Shown here: piece after piece, positions 43,624 through 51,393 of the stretch | Position numbering within the stretch: the stretch's first letter is position 1 | How the letters are laid out: the number at the start of each line of letters is the position of its first letter | NCBI GenBank assembly: GCA_964642165.1 | Contig: CAZXOC010000005.1 | Location: forward strand, 1 to 64,000 | DNA length: 64,000 bases | Origin: CAYRVX01 sp964642165 | GTDB lineage: Bacteria > Planctomycetota > Phycisphaerae > SM23-33 | Direction of reading: 5' to 3' | Notes under the pieces: generated by a model | What the model was told of the DNA's origin: nothing | Database searches by the model: none | The model's input: only the letters and a program-made list of their open reading frames with translations | Translations under genes and position numbers: made by a program

Positions 43624-46107
43624 CTACCGCACTGCGATCTTCCTGGTCACGGCGAAGTCCAGGTCCACGCGCACGATTCGGTGGTTCAGCACGTCCGCGA
43701 CGTAGATGTGGTCGCCGGCGGCGCCGGCGTTCGTCGGCCAACCGAGTGGGATGGCCGGCTGAGGCTCGGCGCTGGCTGCTCCTCGAGCGTCGAAGTTGCC
43801 GTAGTGCCCGAACCTGGCCATGCGATTGCCCGCGTTGTCCTTCACCGTGACCGAGAACGTGATGGCGTTGGGGATGATCAGCCGGCCGAACCCGTCCACG
43901 TCGAACCGCGGCTTCGTGCAGACGCACGCCCCGGCGCAGCGCCATTGGCTGAACGGTGCCAGCCCGGGATAGACTGCTTCAACGCCTTCGAAGCCCATCA
44001 CGGTTCCCGGGGGCGGCTTGCGACCGCCTCCGACCTTCAGGCGGCGCCCGCCGCGGGGCGAGAACCTCAGCACCGATCCCGTCGCCCGCAAGTAGGCCGG
44101 GTCCTTCTCGAAGCCCTTCGGCGGCTTGTGCCCCTTGGGCAGGCCCAGCCAGCCGACGTAGATGCTGCCCGCTCGATCGACGCGAACGCAGGAGGCGTGG
44201 ATGTCCAGGCCCGTCACGGCGGGCGGCATCGGTGTGCCGTCCGGCCGGTAGGCGCCGACGAACATCCCGTCGGCCTCCTGGAGCGTCCAGAGCCGACCGC
44301 GACGGTCGATCGCCAGGCCCCCGAGGGAGCACCCGCGACCGGCCCGGCCTCGAAAGGAGCCGAACGAGTGCTTCCCGCCGGGCGCCACCGGCAGCGGCTT
44401 CAGGTCGCGCGTATAGGTTGCCAACGAGGAACGCCATCCCTCGACGCGGACGATCGTGCCGCCCGGCCCGACCGCGAGCAGCGACGCGCCGAGCTTGACG
44501 GGGCCGCCCCGGCCCGTCCGGCCGTCGTACCGGCACATTGTTCCGCGCGTGTCGATGACGTACACCCGGTCGGCCTCCCTGTCGACCGCCATGTTGCCCG
44601 CGAAGGCCAGCGCCTCGTGGTCGCGATCGAAGGCGTCCCGCGTGACGACCAGCCTGTCACCGCGGTCTGCCACTTTCAGCAGGCCCTGGCCACTGGGGTT
44701 CTTCGCCGGGGCCAAGACCCACAATACGGTCGGCTTTCGACGCGCGTCGATCGTGAACTCGACGTTGCCGCGTGACGTCATGGCCAACTCGGCGACGACC
44801 TTCGCCCGCTTGCCCCGCCCGGTCACCTTGAGCAGCTTGTTTGGTGGAATGAAGCCCCGGCTGACCGTCCGGCTGACCACGTAGAGATCGCCGGTGCTCG
44901 GATGCACCTGGACGCGGTCCGGCCAGGGCAGCTCGATCGCCTCGAGCTTCCTGCCCTCGGGGGAAACGATGACCACCTCCTGGTTGACCTGGTCGCAGAT
45001 GTAGACATTGCCCTTCGGGTCGGTATCGATGCCGGCGGCGGCCGTCCGCTTGTCCCACGCGCTGGGCATCCAGTACTTCGTCCTGCGGAAGTCCGGCAGC
45101 TCGAGGTCGAAAAACGGCTTGGGGGCGGCCTCGGGGTCGCTCATATCGTGGCGGTAGACTCGGCCGTTGGGCCAGTTCGGGTCGATGTCCTCGGGCTTCT
45201 TGCCGTCGTAGACCGTCCCGGCCACGTTCGAGTAGTAGGCGTACCGGCCGTCGGGCGAGAAGGCCACCTCGAAGTCCAGCCAGACCGGCGCGGGCATGTT
45301 GGCCTTCTTCGGCCACAGGGCCACCTGTCGCACCTCGTTGCTGCCGTCCACCTTGAAGAAGGTCAGGCGTCGCTGGCGGCTGTTGATGAACACCAGTTCG
45401 CCGCCGGGCCTGATTCGCGGGTGGATTGCGCTGCCGAAGACGGAGAACACCGGGTAGAGGCTGTTGCGGTTGACCGGCGTGAGGTGCTCCCGGCCGGTGT
45501 CGATCAGCTCGTAGCCGAGGGCCCTGGCCGGGGGCGTCGAGGGCGGGTAGGGGAGCAGCGTCCGGACGTAGTCGCCGCTGGCGTCGAACTTGCGGACCTG
45601 CCACGGCCAGAGGCCCGTGTTGCCGTGGCTGCCCACGTCGGACATCATCTTGACGTAGACGTTGCCCTTCTCGTCCACGGCGACGCCTTGCTGCGAGCCG
45701 CGATAGGGCGTGACGGTTGCCCGCCCGCGATAGGGGCTGCCGCCGATCAGTCGCCCCAGCTTCGGTCGCATTCCCGCGCGAACGCGAACCGTCACGGGGC
45801 CGGGATGGGGCTTGCCCTCGTCGTTCGTGCCGTCCCACCGGACAGACTGGCTGAGCGACCGGGGCTTCAGGGGCGCGACGGCCTTCTCTGCCCCGACCCA
45901 GCCGGCGACCAGGTGCCGCACTACCTTGCCCTGGTCGTCAAGAACGGCGATCTCCACGTCGGCCGCCCGGCCTAGAGTCAGCGCGATTCGTGCGCCGTTC
46001 GCGTCGCGCGAGACGGTCGGGCCCTCCCGGAGCAACGGCTCTCCGGACGCCAGCGCGGTCGGCAGGAGGATCCATTTGCACAGGACCGCCACGGCGTTGC
46101 TCGACAT
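43624..46107 (-). CDS. Exported FlgD-Ig/NHL beta-propeller protein
   Basis: I chose the ATG complementary to 46105-46107, because GGAGG lies just upstream; the product has 827 residues and a signal-like N-terminus (SSNAVAVLCKWILLPTALAS). Residues about 30-110 are FlgD-Ig-like (VEIAVLDDQGKVVRHLVAG, VRWDGTNDEGKPHPGPVTVR). Propeller repeats follow: GVAVDEKGNVYVKM, GIDTDPKGNVYICDQVNQEV, NMAVDREADRVYVID, GLAIDRRGRLWTLQ and HIYVADVLNHRIVRVDLD. The gene lies 55 bp behind the nitroreductase gene and is likely the third member of that unit. It shares its architecture with 23179-25611 and the core of 35901-39782. Confidence 0.78.
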   Translation of the reverse strand: MSSNAVAVLCKWILLPTALASGEPLLREGPTVSRDANGARIALTLGRAADVEIAVLDDQGKVVRHLVAGWVGAEKAVAPLKPRSLSQSVRWDGTNDEGKPHPGPVTVRVRAGMRPKLGRLIGGSPYRGRATVTPYRGSQQGVAVDEKGNVYVKMMSDVGSHGNTGLWPWQVRKFDASGDYVRTLLPYPPSTPPARALGYELIDTGREHLTPVNRNSLYPVFSVFGSAIHPRIRPGGELVFINSRQRRLTFFKVDGSNEVRQVALWPKKANMPAPVWLDFEVAFSPDGRYAYYSNVAGTVYDGKKPEDIDPNWPNGRVYRHDMSDPEAAPKPFFDLELPDFRRTKYWMPSAWDKRTAAAGIDTDPKGNVYICDQVNQEVVIVSPEGRKLEAIELPWPDRVQVHPSTGDLYVVSRTVSRGFIPPNKLLKVTGRGKRAKVVAELAMTSRGNVEFTIDARRKPTVLWVLAPAKNPSGQGLLKVADRGDRLVVTRDAFDRDHEALAFAGNMAVDREADRVYVIDTRGTMCRYDGRTGRGGPVKLGASLLAVGPGGTIVRVEGWRSSLATYTRDLKPLPVAPGGKHSFGSFRGRAGRGCSLGGLAIDRRGRLWTLQEADGMFVGAYRPDGTPMPPAVTGLDIHASCVRVDRAGSIYVGWLGLPKGHKPPKGFEKDPAYLRATGSVLRFSPRGGRRLKVGGGRKPPPGTVMGFEGVEAVYPGLAPFSQWRCAGACVCTKPRFDVDGFGRLIIPNAITFSVTVKDNAGNRMARFGHYGNFDARGAASAEPQPAIPLGWPTNAGAAGDHIYVADVLNHRIVRVDLDFAVTRKIAVR

Positions 46108-46162
46108 CGTCTTCCTCCGTCTCATACGCAGGCCGGTCACCGCCTCTGCGCTTATCTCCACC

Positions 46163-46885
46163 CTATGCCGGGTAGCCGACCGTCTGTGCATAGAGCACGC
46201 GCTGCTCGGGCCGCAGCTTCAGCTCCGTGGCGAGGCCCGTCTTGTTGCAGTTATGGAACCAGGCCGCCAAGCCCTGCGAGGCAGCGAACAGGTAGACGTT
46301 CCCGGCGATGAGGCCCGTGGCGACGTTGTAGTAGGACTTCTGGGTCTCCGGATTCCTCAAGCCCGGCTCCTGAAGCCTCGCCTTGGCGTACTTGGCGATG
46401 TCCGCGACGTAGACGAGGATCACCGGGGCCTCGGCCCGGGAGCGCCTGCGACGGCGACGCCGAACCAGTCCGCGACGGTCCCCGGCGAGAACAGGAGCCA
46501 GGCGATGCGGTACCGCCTCGTAGAGGTACACGCCCTCGGGCAGGACGACGTAGAGGTCCATTTCCTGGGAGTTGCTGGCCGATGCGGCCGTCCTTCCCAC
46601 CTGGCCGAACGGCCCGGCCTTGCGGTTCACGCCGAACGCCGACCAAAGCAGATTCGACAGCACCTGCGGGGGGAGCTTCTTCTCGCTGATGCGGCGCGTC
46701 GTCTTCCTGTCCTGGAGGGCAGCCAACACGGACTTGCCGCCGTCCGTCTCGGGCTTCGGAAGCTTGATCGGCTCCAGGTCCCGGGTGGAGTCGGCAGCCG
46801 TGCCGGCGCCCTGGGCGGAGCTGGATGCCTTGGCGGCCAGCATGGCGATAGCCGGCACGCTCTTCAGGAATGCTCTGCGGTTCAT
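46163..46885 (-). CDS. Tat-exported SagB/ThcOx-like nitroreductase
   Basis: This is a 240-residue protein with a Tat signal (NRRAFLKSVPAIAMLAA). Nitroreductase features of the SagB/ThcOx subgroup are present: RKTTRRISEKKLPPQVLSNLLWSAFG, quoted here as RKTTRRISEKKLPPQ and LLWSAFGVN; then SQEMDLYVVLPEGVYLYE, YYNVATGLIAGNVYLFA and LYAQTVGYP. These enzymes bind FMN; SagB relatives oxidise azolines in peptides, but many members near no peptide cluster have unknown roles. Between 46432 and 46485 the frame becomes RRRRRRR with unusual third bases, while the +1 frame is G/C-rich at third positions, hinting at compensating frameshifts. The start overlaps the stop of the fusion gene (ATGA), so translation is coupled. 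Confidence 0.8.
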   Translation of the reverse strand: MNRRAFLKSVPAIAMLAAKASSSAQGAGTAADSTRDLEPIKLPKPETDGGKSVLAALQDRKTTRRISEKKLPPQVLSNLLWSAFGVNRKAGPFGQVGRTAASASNSQEMDLYVVLPEGVYLYEAVPHRLAPVLAGDRRGLVRRRRRRRSRAEAPVILVYVADIAKYAKARLQEPGLRNPETQKSYYNVATGLIAGNVYLFAASQGLAAWFHNCNKTGLATELKLRPEQRVLYAQTVGYPA

Positions 46886-49800
46886 CTGACTCTCCTTTGT
46901 TTGTGGGTCTGTAGGCGGATGAAGACACCGGGCACCGTCCTGTGGCTGTGGCCGAAGGCCGCGAGGTCCGCCTTCCCGTCGCCGTCGAAGTCGGCGACGC
47001 CGGTGGGCGTGTCGTGGTGCACCTGGTAGTCGAACGCGATCCTCACCGCCCTTCCGGGATCGAGTCCGTGGCCCGGGCGGCCGGGGAGGACCATCGCCCC
47101 CCGGCGCCCGCTGACGGTGAGTATCGCGTCGGCCACGCCGTCGCCGTTCCAGTCAGCAACGGTCGGCCCGCAGCGAAGCACCGCGGCGCCCGGGATGCCG
47201 AACCGCCGCGTGGGCCGCGGCGCAAAGGGCCGGTCCGCGCTGCCGGTGTTCTCGAACAGCCACGCCTCGGCGCCGCCGTCCTGGCTCTTCGCCTGGGTCA
47301 GCAGGGCCAGTTCGGTTTGCCCGTCCCTGTCGAAATCGCCCGCGGCCACCCACGCCCACTCCTTCGGTGCCCCAAGCGGAAGCGGCGGCGAAAGCGACCC
47401 GTTCGGCTGGCGAAGCAGGACGTCGCCGCCGGACGTCACGAGGTCCGCCCGCCCGTCCCCGTTGACGTCCACCAGCCGCAGGTCCATGCCGTTCCGCCAT
47501 TCGGCGCGGACCGTCCGAAACGTGCCTGTCTGTGATTGGTAGGCGATCTGGTCGGCCGCGAATCGGTTCAGCAGCACCAGGTCGGTCAGCCCATCGCCGT
47601 TGAGGTCGGCTGGGAGAATCCGCGAGGTCCTGACCGATCCGCGGATCTCGATCGGCCGGTATTCCATCTTTCCCGCGAGGGACATGAGCAGCACGCCTCG
47701 GTGGCCTTCTCGCGACTGGCCGCAGACGAAGAGATCGGCGACGTTGTCTTTGTTGACGCACCCCACCAGAAGGCGGCTGTCTCCCGTCCGCAACCAGTCG
47801 GGCAGGTTGAGCGTGATCTCGGCGGCGCCGAACGCCCCGCCTTTGTTGAGGTAGACCTTGACGGCCAGTCCCTCCTCGCCCGCTGCGGCATCGACGAGGA
47901 CGGCCACGTCCGGCCGCCCGTCGCCGTTGACGTCGCCGAACGCCGCCGAGAGGATCTTCTCGAGCCAGGCAGTCACAAGGTAGTCCTTCGAGGCAAATCC
48001 GTGGAGCGGATCGGGCTTCTCGGGCTTCGTCCGGCCCCAGCCGGTCGCCTCGCCGACGCCGATGCCCTTGGCGAGGAACTCGTCGGCGCTGCCTCCGCCG
48101 TGGCCGCCCAGGACGACGTCCAGGTCCATCCGTTGGAGTTTCCGCAGACTGGCGAGAACGTCCTTCCCACCGAAGTCGATGCTGCCGTCGTAGCCCAACA
48201 CCCCGCCGGGCATGATCAGGTCGCCCGTGGCGGCGTAGGTCTTGCCCTCCTTCCGGAAGACATACGCGGTGGAGCCCCATGTGTGGCTTGGCACGCGGAT
48301 CGCTCGCACGGCCAGGCCCGCCAGCTTCAGTTCTCGGTCCTTCCTCACCACGATGTCCACCGGGTTGGGCGGATGGAAGCCGTAGCCCGTATGATCGGGC
48401 AAACAGTGTTGGAGCACGTAGGCGGTCTCCCTGCTGGCCACGACGCGCCCCCCCGTCACCACCCGCCACAGGTACGCTCCCGGCGCGTGGTCGCCGTGCT
48501 CGTGGGTCAGCAGGACATGGCGGACCTTCATCGGGTCGAGCCCCGCGCCCCGGATGCGGGCCCAGTTCTGCTCGAACGAATGCCCGGAGTTGGCCTCGAT
48601 CAGGATCAGCCCGCCGGGCGCCTCGACGAGAACCTGCGAGCCCATGTCGCTGTGGGCCAGGTTGCCGTTGGTCCGCCAGATGCCGGGAGCGACCCGCTCG
48701 GCCTTCTGGTTTCGCGTCCAGGGCTTTGGCCCTTGCCGGGCGGTCTGGTTCAGGTCCCTACGCCAGAGCTCCCTGCCCGCGCCGTCCAGCATCCGCACCA
48801 CCCCGTTGGTCCCGGCGGCGAGGACCCTGCGCCCGTCGCGCGAGACCCGCACGAGGCAGGCCGCGCCGGTTCGCAGGCCCCCAGCCCGGGCGGGTGCGAA
48901 CTTGAACGAGGAGTCCAGGAGGTACACTCGCCCATTCCAGCACGCGACGGCCGTCGCGCCGGCGGCACTGTGTGCGACGCTCGATATGGCGCCGGGCAGG
49001 TCGATGGCCCGCGCCGTGCCCGTCGCGAGATCGAGGACGTAGAGCTTGCGGACGTTCTCGTCGGCGGGGAGGATTGCCTGGCCGGCCAACCCGCGGCATG
49101 GCCAGTTGTGCGGCCAGGCCAGAACGCTCGCCCCGTCGCTCGAGAAGGCCAGCTCGCACCAGAACGGCTTGGCGAAGCTCTCCGCGCCGAACCGCCGGAT
49201 CAACTTGCCTTGGCGGTCATAGACGTGGACGGTTGGGCGCGAGGGCATGAATCTCACGCCGCGCCGTGCCCAGCCCTGGTAGTCGGCCGCGGCGATGCGC
49301 CCGCGCTTGGTGTCCAGGGCGACGGCAAGTGGCGCCCAGATCTTCCTGGCGGCAATGACCGGGGCCGGGGGGCCGTGACGCGCCTCCTCCATCGTCGGCG
49401 CGGCCTCGGCATCCGTGCAGATCGGGCGGCTCCATGCGGGTGCCTTCCCGTCGGGCTCGATCACGAACAGGTTGCCCGGTGCCCCCTTGCCGTCGGCCCG
49501 GCCCGCCGAGCACCCCAGGACGACCTTCCCGTCCGCCCCAACGGCGAATGCGGTGACCACTGACGCCGTCTGGCGGGCGAATCGCACCTCCCTCCTGGCC
49601 GCGCCGCTCGGGGCGGCGAACCACACGACCCGGTCGTCTACCACCGCCACGGGCTGCCCGCCGGCGGCGCGGAGCGGGGTGGCGAGGTGATTCGAGTGGT
49701 CGCCGTAGTGGAAGAACCACGGGTCGTGGCGCGGAGAGGCCAGCGTCGTCTTGACGGCCACCGTGGCCTTCGCCGCGAACGTGAAGGCGGCGGGCCGATC

Positions 49801-50139
49801 ATCCGCCGATCCCGTCGGCGTGCTGCACACAGCCGCGATGAACTGCCCCGCGTTGCCGACGGCCACCTGGTCGATCCATCTCAGGCCCGCCTCGTGCTGG
49901 GCAGCGATGCCGCCGTTGGCGTCCAGCAGGAAGACGCTGGGGTCGCCCGGCGCGGCGATGGTTCCCACGGCCACGAACCGCCCGTCGGCGCTCATGTCCA
50001 CGCAGGCGATGCCCTGCCGGGGCAGTGGGCCGATGCCGCCGGCGTCCCACCGGGGCGGCACGGCCTTGCCCGCCGCCTGTGCCGCACAAGCCGCCGCAAG
50101 CCAGGCCGACGACGCCACGAGGAGGAGTGCTCGCCTCAT
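46882..50139 (-). CDS. Exported fusion: N-terminal beta-propeller, metallo-beta-lactamase fold, FG-GAP propeller
   Basis: This is a 1085-residue protein with a signal peptide (LLLVASSAWLAAACAAQAAG). Residues about 40-470 form a WD/PQQ-like propeller (VFLLDANGGIAAQHEA, KLYVLDLATGTARAIDLP, VRMLDGAGRELWRRDL). Residues about 480-700 are a metallo-beta-lactamase domain with the zinc motif THEHGDHAPG (first His H546), further ligands in PSHTWGST and ATGDLIMPG, and GGHGGGSADEF. Residues about 735-1085 carry FG-GAP/VCBS calcium repeats (DVNGDGRPDVAV, DLNGDGLTDLVLL, DVNGDGRADLV, DFDRDGQTELAL, DWNGDGVADAIL, DFDGDGKADLAAF). A hydrolase held between two propellers is unusual; the substrate is unknown. 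Its stop overlaps the nitroreductase start. Confidence 0.82.
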   Translation of the reverse strand: MRRALLLVASSAWLAAACAAQAAGKAVPPRWDAGGIGPLPRQGIACVDMSADGRFVAVGTIAAPGDPSVFLLDANGGIAAQHEAGLRWIDQVAVGNAGQFIAAVCSTPTGSADDRPAAFTFAAKATVAVKTTLASPRHDPWFFHYGDHSNHLATPLRAAGGQPVAVVDDRVVWFAAPSGAARREVRFARQTASVVTAFAVGADGKVVLGCSAGRADGKGAPGNLFVIEPDGKAPAWSRPICTDAEAAPTMEEARHGPPAPVIAARKIWAPLAVALDTKRGRIAAADYQGWARRGVRFMPSRPTVHVYDRQGKLIRRFGAESFAKPFWCELAFSSDGASVLAWPHNWPCRGLAGQAILPADENVRKLYVLDLATGTARAIDLPGAISSVAHSAAGATAVACWNGRVYLLDSSFKFAPARAGGLRTGAACLVRVSRDGRRVLAAGTNGVVRMLDGAGRELWRRDLNQTARQGPKPWTRNQKAERVAPGIWRTNGNLAHSDMGSQVLVEAPGGLILIEANSGHSFEQNWARIRGAGLDPMKVRHVLLTHEHGDHAPGAYLWRVVTGGRVVASRETAYVLQHCLPDHTGYGFHPPNPVDIVVRKDRELKLAGLAVRAIRVPSHTWGSTAYVFRKEGKTYAATGDLIMPGGVLGYDGSIDFGGKDVLASLRKLQRMDLDVVLGGHGGGSADEFLAKGIGVGEATGWGRTKPEKPDPLHGFASKDYLVTAWLEKILSAAFGDVNGDGRPDVAVLVDAAAGEEGLAVKVYLNKGGAFGAAEITLNLPDWLRTGDSRLLVGCVNKDNVADLFVCGQSREGHRGVLLMSLAGKMEYRPIEIRGSVRTSRILPADLNGDGLTDLVLLNRFAADQIAYQSQTGTFRTVRAEWRNGMDLRLVDVNGDGRADLVTSGGDVLLRQPNGSLSPPLPLGAPKEWAWVAAGDFDRDGQTELALLTQAKSQDGGAEAWLFENTGSADRPFAPRPTRRFGIPGAAVLRCGPTVADWNGDGVADAILTVSGRRGAMVLPGRPGHGLDPGRAVRIAFDYQVHHDTPTGVADFDGDGKADLAAFGHSHRTVPGVFIRLQTHKQRRVR

Positions 50140-50586
50140 GCTGTCACCTCGATCAAGTGCTGCGCACGCCTCCTATCATACAGTCGGACGCTGACGCGAC
50201 GAGGCGCACGTCCCGCGGACCCCCGACGGAGGATCCGTGTCAGCGGCGGCCGATCTTCCGGGCGTCCACGATTTGCTTCGCCGGCACAGCAGCGCGGGCA
50301 AGGACCAGCTCTGCCCGGCGCGCGTCGGCCAGGACGGCCTCGTGCCGCCCCCGGTCCCACGTCGCCCCGCCCCCAAACAAGCCTGCGCCTTCCCCGTAAC
50401 CCGCCCCCTCGCCCGCTCGCGGCTTGGCAGGGAGGAAGGAGGAGGGAGTGGGGCATGGCGAGCACCCCCCGTGGCCGCAAAGCGCAGCGCGACCGGCGCG
50501 ACGGCCCCTCAGGAAAACATCCTCCCTGAACGTATCTTACGACGCATCGTGGCCCGGAAAACCAGCCAGTCCCCGGTCCGTCCCTC
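50140..50586. other. Gene-free stretch at the edge of the recombinase scar
   Basis: About 450 bp lie between the start of the fusion gene and the first recognisable codons of the decayed helix-turn-helix gene. Open frames here are arginine/proline-rich, lack conserved motifs and have no ribosome-binding sites. I see no RNA gene, repeat or promoter with a clear consensus. Confidence 0.5.
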
Positions 50587-50970
50587 GACGTCCACGTCCC
50601 GATGGGATTCAGGCGCCGCGGTGGGCGGAAGGAGATCGTCCTGCCGCCCGACGTCCGACCGCCGCCGAGGTCCGTCCACGCCGGCCGATCGTCGTCGCCT
50701 TGGCCCAGGCCTTCAAGTGGCAGGGCATGCTGGATACGGGGGAGGTGGGGTCGATGGGGGAGTTGGCGGAGCGCTACGGGGTAGATCGGTCGTATGTCGG
50801 GAGGATCCTCAAGCTGGCAGGCTTGGCGCCGGATCTGGTCACCGCCGTTCTTGCTGGCCATGAGCCGGAAGGTCTGGCCCTGCGCAGGCTCCCCAAGCTT
50901 CTGGCGATCCTGTGGAGCGAGCAGGGGCAGATGCTTCCGGGCGATGAGACAGCGCCTGCCGTGAGAGGCC
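50587..50970 (+). pseudogene. Frameshifted helix-turn-helix protein of an integrative element
   Basis: Two frames together make one recognisable protein. The first (from about 50587) reads LDVHVPMGFRRRGGRKEIVLPPD. The second, from about 50682, reads RPIVVALAQAFKWQGMLDTG, then SMGELAERYGVDRSYVGRIL and LAPDLVTAVLAGHEPEGLAL. The pair matches my memory of small phage- or plasmid-borne proteins with the pattern 'RRGGRK...ALARAxRWxxMLExG...IDRSYVxRxLRLTLLAPxIVEAIL'. The helix-turn-helix lies in SMGELAERYGVDRSYVGRIL. The frame changes between about 50650 and 50682, so the gene is broken. It probably once bound DNA next to the recombinase. Confidence 0.6.
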
Positions 50971-50982
50971 CCTTCGCAAGGG

Positions 50983-51378
50983 CACACGTTCATCTCCAAC
51001 CTGGCCCGCGCCGGCGTGCATCCCCGCAACGCCCAGGCCCTGGCCCGCCACAGCACGATCGACCTGCCTCTGCCAAGGCTTCGGCAGGCAGGCCTGACGA
51101 TGCGTCCTGCGAAGCTCGCAGAGCGAAGCACGACCTGTCCTCCGAAGCCTTGGCGAAGGAGGATGGACGTCTACACGCACGTGGCGATGGGCGACCTGCA
51201 CGCGGATATCGAGGCGTTGCCGGGTGTGCTCGGCGAGAAGGAAAAGCCTCCTTCCGCGCGCGCCGATGACACGAATGCTAAGCCGCCAATGCCCGAGAAT
51301 CTGGTCGGTCTGATCTCTTCCTGGGACGGGCTGCCCAACAACGTTCGCTCCGGCATCGTAGCGTTGGCAGCGTCGTAA
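50983..51378 (+). pseudogene. C-terminal fragment of a tyrosine recombinase interrupted by a small repeat
   Basis: Recognisable sequence begins with HTFISNLARAGVHPRNAQAL, the 'RHTF' region of tyrosine recombinases, followed by ARHSTID (second His) and MDVYTHVAMGDLHADI with the catalytic Tyr. The end reads LISSWDGLPNNVRSGIVAL. The N-terminal and central parts, with the first Arg, are missing; the codons before H at 50983 are unrelated. An in-frame insert of about 93-99 nt separates STIDL from MDVYTH. The fragment could not be active. Its C-terminal signature is shared with the fragment at 12429-12676. Confidence 0.75.
51067..51165 (+). repeat. Small palindromic repeat inserted in the recombinase remnant
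   Basis: The insert holds three short hairpins: CTGCC...GGCAG at its left end, CTGCGAAGCTCGCAG in the middle and CCTCC...GGAGG (around GAAGCCTTGGCGAA) at its right end. Segments such as CGAAGCCTTGGCGAAGGAGG and GCGAAGCTCGCAGAGCGAAG resemble dispersed repeats I recall from environmental bacterial genomes. The length is a multiple of three, so the host frame stays open. There is no second copy elsewhere in this window that I noticed. Confidence 0.55.
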
Positions 51379-51393
51379 CGGCAATCGCGCCCG

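Noticed and set aside
47536..49563. 675-residue plus-strand frame opposite the MBL fusion
   Set aside because: No motifs; the minus strand carries the zinc and calcium motifs.
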